This document shows positions 58,560-64,000 of a stretch of 64,000 nucleotides of DNA, one piece after another (within the stretch, counting starts at the first letter, position 1; every line of letters begins with the position of its first letter). This stretch comes from Amycolatopsis arida. GTDB lineage: Bacteria; Actinomycetota; Actinomycetes; Mycobacteriales; Pseudonocardiaceae. The position numbers were made by a program, and so were the translations under genes. The notes under the pieces are model-generated. The model had not been told where the DNA came from, did not search any database, and saw only the letters and a list, made by a program, of their open reading frames with translations. Location of the stretch: assembly GCF_900115565.1 (NCBI RefSeq), contig NZ_FOWW01000005.1:62001-126000 (forward strand), in the 5' to 3' direction.

Positions 58560-59420
58560 CTACGGCTGGCCGAGCTCGCGGTGGAAGCGGCGAACCTCCT
58601 CGGCGAACGCCGCCGGGTCGTCCTCCGGCGAGAAGTGCCCCGCGCCGGGGATGAACCTGAGCTCGGCGTCCGGCAGCGCGGCGGCCAACTCGCGCGCCTT
58701 GTCCGCCGGGAACCAGGCGTCGTGCTCGCCCCACAGCAGCCGGGTCGGGACCGCCAGCCGGTCGAGCCGGGACACCAGTGGCGCCGCCAGGTCCTCGTCG
58801 TAGCGGGCGACCACCCGCCAGTACGCGGCCACCCCCTCCTCGCCGCGCCACGGCGCCAGGTAGGCCGCCGCCGTCTCCTTCGCCATCGGCCGGTGCGTGG
58901 TACGCGCCAGGTGCGCGGCGATCATCCCCTCGGCGACGTGGACGGGCAGCGCCCGCATCGTGCCGATGTTCTCCCTGGCCAGCCGGGAGAAGTCGGTGAC
59001 GAACGGCGGGATCACGGCCGCGTCGGCGAGGACGAACGCGCCGACGTCGAGCCCCTCCAGGAGGTGCGCGCGCAGGGCGAAGACGGCCGCGAAGTCGAAC
59101 GCCACGACCATGGGGGCGTCCAGGCCCCAGTGCGCGAAGAGCTCGGGAAGGCGGCGCGGCTGCTCGTCCCAGGAGATGTTCTGCCCCGCGAACCGGTCCG
59201 AGCGGCCGAAACCGGGCCAGTCGAACACGTACACCTGGTGCTCGGAGGCCAACGACGGGACCACCTTGCGCCAGATGTAGGACCAGTTCGGCGTGCCGTG
59301 CAGCAGCACGATCGGCGGGCCGGAACCGAAGACGTCCCAGTGAACGGTGCCCTGGGGCGAGTCGACGGTGCGGGACAGCGCCCAGCCGGCGGGGAATCCG
59401 GAGAGTTCGTTCGTCGTCAT
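58560..59420 (-). CDS. Haloalkane dehalogenase-like alpha/beta hydrolase
   Basis: 286 residues from the ATG at 59420, with no ribosome-binding site. The oxyanion segment LLHGTPNWSYIWRKVVPSL is like haloalkane dehalogenases (HG-x-P-W/N). The nucleophile elbow reads VVAFDFAAVFAL, placing Asp as nucleophile, which fits dehalogenases and epoxide hydrolases rather than esterases. Acid and His are in WGEHDAWFP and GAGHFSPEDD. The elbow lacks the usual GxDxG glycines (A-F-D-F-A). The substrate is unknown. It is divergent from a GlxA-type regulator that likely controls it. Confidence 0.8.
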   Translation of the reverse strand: MTTNELSGFPAGWALSRTVDSPQGTVHWDVFGSGPPIVLLHGTPNWSYIWRKVVPSLASEHQVYVFDWPGFGRSDRFAGQNISWDEQPRRLPELFAHWGLDAPMVVAFDFAAVFALRAHLLEGLDVGAFVLADAAVIPPFVTDFSRLARENIGTMRALPVHVAEGMIAAHLARTTHRPMAKETAAAYLAPWRGEEGVAAYWRVVARYDEDLAAPLVSRLDRLAVPTRLLWGEHDAWFPADKARELAAALPDAELRFIPGAGHFSPEDDPAAFAEEVRRFHRELGQP

Positions 59421-59479
59421 GAGGTCGATGCTGGCCGTTCGGGACCTCGTGCTCGACCGGCGCCGACGCCACGTTTCGT

Positions 59480-59485
59480 TAAGAT
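59480..59485 (+). promoter_or_regulatory. Leaderless -10 box for the GlxA-type gene
   Basis: TAAGAT lies exactly 6 nt before the ATG at 59492, with no ribosome-binding site between. Confidence 0.55.
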
Positions 59486-59491
59486 CGCGCC

Positions 59492-60490
59492 ATGGGCGGG
59501 GACGTGGGCGCGGCACCCCGGCGCACCGTGTCCGTGCTGGCCTACGACGGCATGTCCGCGTTCGAGACGGGCATCGCCATCGAGGTGTTCGGGCTGCGGT
59601 GGCCGGAGCTCGACACCGACTGGTACGAGTTGACCGTCTGCGCGGAAAGGCCCGGTGCGCTGCGGGTCCTCGGCGGCGCGACGCTGTCCACCCCGCACGG
59701 GCTGGACGCGCTGGCGAGCGCGGGGACCGTGGTCGTCCCCAGCGTCTCCGACGTGACCGCCACGCCGAGCCCGCGGCTGGTCGCCGCCCTGCGCCTGGCC
59801 CACCGCCGCGGCGCGCGCATCGTGTCGATCTGCTCAGGGGCGTTCGCGCTGGCCGCCGCCGGCCTGCTGGACGGCCGCAGGGCCACCACCCACTGGCGCT
59901 ACGCGGAGCTGTTGCGCTCGCGCCACCCCCGCGTCGAGGTCGACCCGGACCCGCTCTACATCGACGACCACGACGTGCTGACCAGCGCCGGCTGCGCCGC
60001 GGGCCTCGACCTGTGCCTGCACATCGTGCGCACCGACTTCGGCGCGGCCGTGGCCAACGCGGTCGCGCGGCGGCTCGTCGTGCCCGCGCACCGCGACGGG
60101 GGCCAGGCGCAGTACATCGAGGCTCCCGTGCCGCCGGCCCCGGACGACGACCGGATCGCCACGTCCATGGCATGGGCGCTGGCCCACCTCGCCGAGCCCA
60201 TCACCGTGCGCATCCTGGCCCGCCGAGCGGCCATGTCGCCGCGCAGCTACCTGCGGCACTTCACCAGGACCACCGGGACCACCCCGATTCGCTGGCTCAC
60301 CGACCAGCGGGTTCGGGCCAGCCTGCGGGCGCTGGAGACCACGACGGCCTCGATCGACGTGGTCGCCCGCGGTGTCGGCTTCGACAGCACGGCCACGTTC
60401 CGCCACCACTTCACCAAGGCCATGCGCACGACGCCGTCGGCTTACCGCAGGGCGTTCCGTACCGGGGATTCGCCGGACGTCAGCCGGTGA
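59492..60490 (+). CDS. GlxA-type regulator (DJ-1/PfpI plus AraC domains)
   Basis: 332 residues. The N-terminal DJ-1/PfpI-like domain (about 12-190) has SICSGAFALAAAGLLDGR, where the Cys is in the nucleophile elbow position though catalytic use is not expected. The C-terminal AraC domain has two helix-turn-helix units (ITVRILARRAAMSPRSYLRH and IDVVARGVGFDSTATFRHHF). It probably regulates the divergent dehalogenase-like gene. It overlaps the LOG gene at its 3' end by 11 nt on the opposite strand. Confidence 0.9.
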   Translation: MGGDVGAAPRRTVSVLAYDGMSAFETGIAIEVFGLRWPELDTDWYELTVCAERPGALRVLGGATLSTPHGLDALASAGTVVVPSVSDVTATPSPRLVAALRLAHRRGARIVSICSGAFALAAAGLLDGRRATTHWRYAELLRSRHPRVEVDPDPLYIDDHDVLTSAGCAAGLDLCLHIVRTDFGAAVANAVARRLVVPAHRDGGQAQYIEAPVPPAPDDDRIATSMAWALAHLAEPITVRILARRAAMSPRSYLRHFTRTTGTTPIRWLTDQRVRASLRALETTTASIDVVARGVGFDSTATFRHHFTKAMRTTPSAYRRAFRTGDSPDVSR

Positions 60491-61016
60491 ACTTGTCCAA
60501 CAGCACGGCGGGGTCGGGGTCGACGGCGATCAGGTCGCGGTTCTCCGGCCGGAGGAAGCCCTCGGTGACCATGTGGTCGACGAAGGCCACCAGCCCCCGG
60601 TAGTAGCCGTCGACGTCGACCAGCCCGATGGGCTTGCGGTGCAGCCCGAGGGTGGCCCACGTCCACACCTCGAACAGCTCCTCCAGCGTGCCGGCCCCGC
60701 CGGGCAGCGCCAGGAAGGCGTCGGACAGCGCGGCCATCGTCGCCTTGCGCTCGTGCATGTCGGCCACCACGCGCAGCTCGGTGAGGCCGTGGTGGGCCAC
60801 CTCCCACTCGACCAGCTGCCGCGGGATCACCCCGTACACCTCGCCGCCGGCGGCGAGCGCGGCGTCGGCCACCACGCTCATCGTCCCGACGCTGGCCCCG
60901 CCGTAGACCAGCCCGATCCCGCGCTTGGCGAGCAGCCCGCCGAGCGCGGCGGCCGCCTCGACGTAGCCGGTGCCCCTGCCGTCGGCCGAGCCGCAGAACA
61001 CGCAGATTCGCCGCAT
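60480..61016 (-). CDS. LOG-family protein (first of two)
   Basis: 178 residues from the ATG at 61016. The lysine-decarboxylase-like/LOG fold has VYGGASVGTMSVVADAAL and the signature PGGAGTLEELFEVWTW. In plants and bacteria LOG enzymes release cytokinin bases from nucleoside monophosphates; the reaction here may be a nucleotide phosphoribohydrolase. Its start overlaps the stop of the second LOG gene (TGATG), so the pair is coupled. Confidence 0.9.
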   Translation of the reverse strand: MRRICVFCGSADGRGTGYVEAAAALGGLLAKRGIGLVYGGASVGTMSVVADAALAAGGEVYGVIPRQLVEWEVAHHGLTELRVVADMHERKATMAALSDAFLALPGGAGTLEELFEVWTWATLGLHRKPIGLVDVDGYYRGLVAFVDHMVTEGFLRPENRDLIAVDPDPAVLLDKFTG

Positions 61017-61789
61017 CAGTGGGTGTCCTCCCACGCCTTGTACGCGTCGAGCACCACCTGCACCGCGTCGTCGATGTCGTCGGTGACGTAGAGCAGCTCC
61101 GCGTCCCGCTCGCCGATCTTGCCCTCGCCCAGCACGGTCCGCCGGACCCAGTCGTGCAGGCCACCCCAGTACGCGCTGCCGAACAGCACCACCGGGAACT
61201 TCGTCACCTTCTTGGTCTGCACCAGGGTGAGCGCCTCGAACAGCTCGTCCAGCGTGCCGAACCCGCCGGGAAGACAGATGAACGCCTGCGCGTACTTGAC
61301 GAACATCGTCTTGCGGGTGAAGAAGTACCGGAAGTTCACCCCGAGGTCGACCCACGGGTTGAGGCCCTGCTCGAACGGCAGCTCGATGCCCAGCCCGATG
61401 GACAGCCCGCCGGCCTCCGACGCGCCGCGGTTGACCGCCTCCATCGACCCCGGCCCGCCGCCGGTGATCGCGGCGAACCCGGCGGTGGCCAGTGCCGCGC
61501 CGATCCGCCGGCCGAGCTCGTACTCGGGGTGGTCGCGCGGGGTGCGGGCGGAGCCGAACACGGTCACCGCGCGCGGCACCTCCGCCAGCGCGCCGAAGCC
61601 CTCGACGAACTCCGCCTGGATGCGCAGCACCCGCCACGGATCGGTGTGCACCCAGTCGCTGGGGCCACGCGAGTCGAGCAGCCGTTGGTCGGTGGTGGAG
61701 TCCTCGACCTGCCGCTCCCGACGCAGCACCACCGGCCCGCGGTGCCGCTCCGGCGGGTGTTCCTGATCGTCGATCCCCTGTTCCGTCAC
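61016..61789 (-). CDS. LOG-family protein (second, Rv1205-like)
   Basis: 257 residues. Longer than the neighbour, with an N-terminal extension (about 1-75). The LOG motifs GGGPGSMEAVNRGASEAGG and PGGFGTLDELFEALTLVQ are intact; GGGxGxM and PGGxGTxxE are catalytic and phosphate-binding. From memory, Rv1205 of M. tuberculosis, which makes cytokinins, lies near dapE as here. A TAGGCT box 7 nt before the GTG start suggests leaderless expression. Confidence 0.9.
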   Translation of the reverse strand: MTEQGIDDQEHPPERHRGPVVLRRERQVEDSTTDQRLLDSRGPSDWVHTDPWRVLRIQAEFVEGFGALAEVPRAVTVFGSARTPRDHPEYELGRRIGAALATAGFAAITGGGPGSMEAVNRGASEAGGLSIGLGIELPFEQGLNPWVDLGVNFRYFFTRKTMFVKYAQAFICLPGGFGTLDELFEALTLVQTKKVTKFPVVLFGSAYWGGLHDWVRRTVLGEGKIGERDAELLYVTDDIDDAVQVVLDAYKAWEDTH

Positions 61790-61796
61790 GGCGCCC

Positions 61797-61802
61797 AGCC
61801 TA
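61797..61802 (-). promoter_or_regulatory. Leaderless -10 box for the Rv1205-like gene
   Basis: TAGGCT on the minus strand lies 7 nt before the GTG at 61789 in the string TAGGCTGGGCGCCGTG, without a ribosome-binding site. Confidence 0.6.
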
Positions 61803-61825
61803 GAGTCCGCGCGGTGTGCGCGGGG

Positions 61826-62902
61826 TCACGGCGCCAGGAAGGCGCCCAGCACCTCGGCCACCCTGGTCACCTCCGCGGCGGCGATGTGCTCCTCCCGGGT
61901 GTGCGCCAGCGTCGGGTCGCCGGGGCCGAAGTTCACCGCCGGCATGCCCAGCGCGGCGAACCGGGCCACGTCGGTCCACCCGAGCTTCGCGGCGACCCGC
62001 CCACCGGCGGCGGCCACCAGCTCCGCGGCCGCCGGCGCGGCCAACCCGGGCAGCGCGCCGGCCGCCGAGTCCACCACGGTGAGGTCGTACCCGGCGAACA
62101 CCTCCCGCACGTGCGCCTCGGCCTCGGCGGGGCCGCGGTCCGGCGCGAAGCGGTGGTTCACCGCGAGCACCGCCTCGTCGGGCACCACGTTGCCGGCCAC
62201 GCCGCCGCTCACCCGCACCGCCTGCAGGCCCTCGCGGTAGGTGAGCCCGTCGATCACCGGAGTCCGCGGCCGGTACTCGGCCAGTCGGCGCAACGGCTCG
62301 GCCAGCGCGTGGATTGCGTTGCTGCCCATCCACGCCCGCGCGGTGTGCGCCCGCGCCCCCGCGCAGCGCAGCTCCACCCGCAGGGTGCCCTGGCAGCCGG
62401 CCTCGACCACGGCGTTCGACGGCTCCCCCACCACCGCCAGGTCGCCGCGCAGCCACCCCGGCAGGGTGCGCTCGATGCGGCCGAGGCCGTTGCGCGCGGC
62501 GTCGACCTCCTCGCAGTCGTAGAAGACGAACGTGACGTCGTGCCGCGGCGCGGGCACGGTCGCGGCGAGGTGCAGGAACACCGCGTCGCCGCCCTTCATG
62601 TCCACGGTGCCCAACCCGTGCAGCACCTCGCCGGCGCCCGACCCGGTGCGACGCAGCGGCAGGTTCTCGTTGACCGGGACGGTGTCCAGGTGCCCGGCGA
62701 GCACCACCCGCGACGACCGCCCGAGATGGGTCCTGGCGAGCACGGCGTCGCCGTCACGGACCACCTCCAGGTGCGGGGCCTGCGCCCGCAGCGCCGCCTC
62801 CACCGCGTCGGCGATCTCCCGCTCGGCGCCGGACTCGCTGGCGATGTCCACCAGCGCGGCGGTGAGCTCGACGGGGCCGGTGCGCAGATCGAGGATGGGC
62901 AT
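61826..62902 (-). CDS. dapE: Succinyl-diaminopimelate desuccinylase
   Basis: 358 residues. M20-family metal sites: [15 protein letters not shown] (His/Asp), [28 protein letters not shown] (Glu), GEPSN and a C-terminal LAHTREEHI His. This matches actinobacterial DapE. It hydrolyses N-succinyl-LL-diaminopimelate to LL-diaminopimelate and succinate, for lysine and peptidoglycan. A TACCGT box lies 6 nt before the ATG, suggesting leaderless expression. It is divergent from a small lipoprotein and close to dapD, the earlier enzyme of the same route. Confidence 0.95.
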   Translation of the reverse strand: MPILDLRTGPVELTAALVDIASESGAEREIADAVEAALRAQAPHLEVVRDGDAVLARTHLGRSSRVVLAGHLDTVPVNENLPLRRTGSGAGEVLHGLGTVDMKGGDAVFLHLAATVPAPRHDVTFVFYDCEEVDAARNGLGRIERTLPGWLRGDLAVVGEPSNAVVEAGCQGTLRVELRCAGARAHTARAWMGSNAIHALAEPLRRLAEYRPRTPVIDGLTYREGLQAVRVSGGVAGNVVPDEAVLAVNHRFAPDRGPAEAEAHVREVFAGYDLTVVDSAAGALPGLAAPAAAELVAAAGGRVAAKLGWTDVARFAALGMPAVNFGPGDPTLAHTREEHIAAAEVTRVAEVLGAFLAP

Positions 62903-62908
62903 GCCGGC

Positions 62909-62932
62909 ACGGTACTGGCCGGTGCGTACGGT
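62909..62932. promoter_or_regulatory. Facing leaderless -10 boxes for dapE and the lipoprotein
   Basis: The start codons are 36 nt apart. TACCGT (62914-62909, minus strand) lies 6 nt before the dapE ATG. TACGGT (62927-62932, plus strand) lies 6 nt before the lipoprotein GTG. The two promoters must interleave. Confidence 0.55.
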
Positions 62933-62938
62933 GGGGGC

Positions 62939-63400
62939 GTGCGCATCCGTGTAGCCACGCGTGTCGGGGTGCTGGCCGTGCTGCTGGCTGTGTTGTCGGC
63001 ACTGTCCGGCTGCTCGAACGAGGCCGGCCCGGCCCCGAAGCACGCGCCGCGGGACCCCGGGCCCGAGGCGCTGCGGACGAAGCTCGCCGCGCTGACCGTC
63101 GACGACTGCTACCGCGCGCCCGAGGCGCAGGATCCCGCGGGCTGCGCGAAGTACGTCACCCAGCTCGGCAGCATCCCGGGCCGGGCGGAGAAGTACGCCG
63201 GGGACGCCCATCCCGAGCTGGCCGAGCACGGCAGGGCACTGGCCGCCGGGATCGAGTCCTACCGGCGGGCCCGGTGTGACCAGCCCGACACCGCGGGGCA
63301 GCCGGCCTGTGCCCAGGCGCTCACCGACATCGCCGCCGCGCTCGGCGCGGTCCAGGACGCGCTCGTCACCATGCTGGACGGTCCGGCGGCGTCCCGGTAG
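62939..63400 (+). CDS. Lipoprotein of unknown function
   Basis: 153 residues from the GTG at 62939. The signal peptide ([18 protein letters not shown] and onward) ends at a lipobox ALSGC, so the mature protein is membrane-anchored outside. The mature part is helical and hydrophilic with four cysteines ([30 protein letters not shown]), which probably form two disulfides. No family is recognised. It lies between dapE and dapD, but its relation to diaminopimelate synthesis is unclear. Confidence 0.75.
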   Translation: MRIRVATRVGVLAVLLAVLSALSGCSNEAGPAPKHAPRDPGPEALRTKLAALTVDDCYRAPEAQDPAGCAKYVTQLGSIPGRAEKYAGDAHPELAEHGRALAAGIESYRRARCDQPDTAGQPACAQALTDIAAALGAVQDALVTMLDGPAASR

Positions 63401-63431
63401 GTCCCGACAGTCGGCGGGTACGGTGTCGGCC

Positions 63432-64000
63432 GTGAGCGAGCTGAACCCGAACCCCGAGACGACCGGCGCGCAGGGCGTCGGGCTGGCCACCGTGACCGCC
63501 GACGGCGCCGTGCTGGACACCTGGTTCCCGCAGCCGAAGCTGATCGACGCCGGCGGTGATCTCAGCGGTGGCACCGAGCGGCTGGCCGAGGCCGACGCCG
63601 TGGCGGCGCTCGGCGAGTCGGTCCGCCCGCTGCTCGGCCCGGACTCCGACCGCGGGGTCGAGGTGGTGGCGGTGCGCACCACGGTCGCCGCGCTGGCGCA
63701 GGCCCCCGCCGACGCGCACGACGTGTACCTGCGGCTGCATCTGCTGTCCCACCGGCTGGTGCGGCCGAACGAGCAGAACCTCGACGGCGTGTTCGGGCTG
63801 CTGAGCAACGTGGTGTGGACCAACCACGGGCCGTGCCCGGTGGAGGGCTTCGAGTCGACCCGGCTGCGGCTGCGCGGGCGGGGCGCGGTGACGGTGTACG
63901 GGGTGGACAAGTTCCCGCGGATGGTCGACTACGTGGTCCCGGCCGGGGTGCGGATCGGCGACGCCGACCGGGTGCGGCTCGGCGCGCACCTGGCGCAGGG
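63432..64000 (+). CDS. dapD: Tetrahydrodipicolinate N-succinyltransferase (cut by window edge)
   Basis: 189 codons are visible from the GTG at 63432. The N-terminal domain [20 protein letters not shown] and [20 protein letters not shown] match the actinobacterial DapD family. The left-handed beta-helix begins at [20 protein letters not shown]. It adds succinate to tetrahydrodipicolinate using succinyl-CoA, upstream of DapE in lysine/diaminopimelate synthesis. A TACGGT box lies 7 nt before the start. The C-terminal part lies beyond the window. Confidence 0.95.
   Translation, partial: MSELNPNPETTGAQGVGLATVTADGAVLDTWFPQPKLIDAGGDLSGGTERLAEADAVAALGESVRPLLGPDSDRGVEVVAVRTTVAALAQAPADAHDVYLRLHLLSHRLVRPNEQNLDGVFGLLSNVVWTNHGPCPVEGFESTRLRLRGRGAVTVYGVDKFPRMVDYVVPAGVRIGDADRVRLGAHLAQ

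Overview
The window is a GC-rich stretch (roughly 70 percent or more) of an actinobacterial chromosome. Gene content and order point to the Pseudonocardiaceae (Amycolatopsis, Saccharomonospora or Prauserella type), but the genus cannot be fixed from sequence alone. Codon third positions are almost always G or C, many starts are GTG, and several mycobacterial-style core genes are present: moeZ, rhlE, lpqY-sugABC, sigE-rseA-htrA-tatB, gpgS, and dapE/dapD. No tRNA, rRNA, CRISPR array, prophage, integrase or transposase was recognised.

Layout. At 0-2 kb lies the end-truncated catalytic subunit of a molybdenum nitrate reductase. At 2-18.6 kb is a block resembling M. tuberculosis Rv3203-Rv3212: a TIGR02569 kinase-like protein, moeZ, DUF3152, hydrolases, a TetR regulator, DUF3107, a ferritin-like protein, rhlE, a membrane beta-propeller and a lipase-like hydrolase. 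This block is interrupted at 8-13 kb by a five-gene operon with an AurF-like di-iron oxygenase, divergent from a TetR gene. At 18.7-23 kb are a RecB-type Fe-S nuclease, a marC-PHP pair, a PH-domain membrane protein and small membrane proteins. At 23.2-29 kb are a TetR-P450-Nudix cluster and a MaoC/DUF2332/acyl-CoA ligase operon. At 29-43 kb are corA with a long leader, a phosphoesterase/ParB-like pair, the trehalose importer lpqY-sugABC, a small lower-GC patch, an acyl-CoA dehydrogenase and a stomatin. At 43-58 kb are an MgtE-like CBS protein, DUF1003, mrp, tatB, htrA, rseA, sigE, an O-methyltransferase, an MFS/LysR pair, a leucyl aminopeptidase, DUF3117, an enoyl-CoA hydratase, tag, a DivIVA-domain protein and gpgS. 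At 58-64 kb are plsC, a dehalogenase-like hydrolase and its GlxA-type regulator, two LOG-family genes, dapE, a lipoprotein and the start of dapD.

How the parts work together. SigE, its ZAS anti-sigma factor, the HtrA protease and TatB form an envelope-stress and export cluster with a recognisable SigE-type promoter upstream of sigE. LpqY-SugABC recovers sugar (trehalose in mycobacteria), and GpgS begins methylglucose-lipopolysaccharide synthesis. DapE and DapD belong to the succinylase route to diaminopimelate for cell wall and lysine. CorA, the MgtE-like protein and DUF1003 suggest magnesium or ion-related functions close together.

The strongest non-gene signals are: a recurring TANNNT box 6-7 nt before start codons (leaderless mRNAs); a family of GTGTCCGCG-type inverted repeats at gene ends; a 29-of-30 match repeat at two convergent gene ends; a 16-bp inverted repeat plus four 20/21-nt repeats at 52.5 kb; perfect TetR-type palindromes at 12.0 and 23.9 kb; and a structured, uORF-containing leader before corA.
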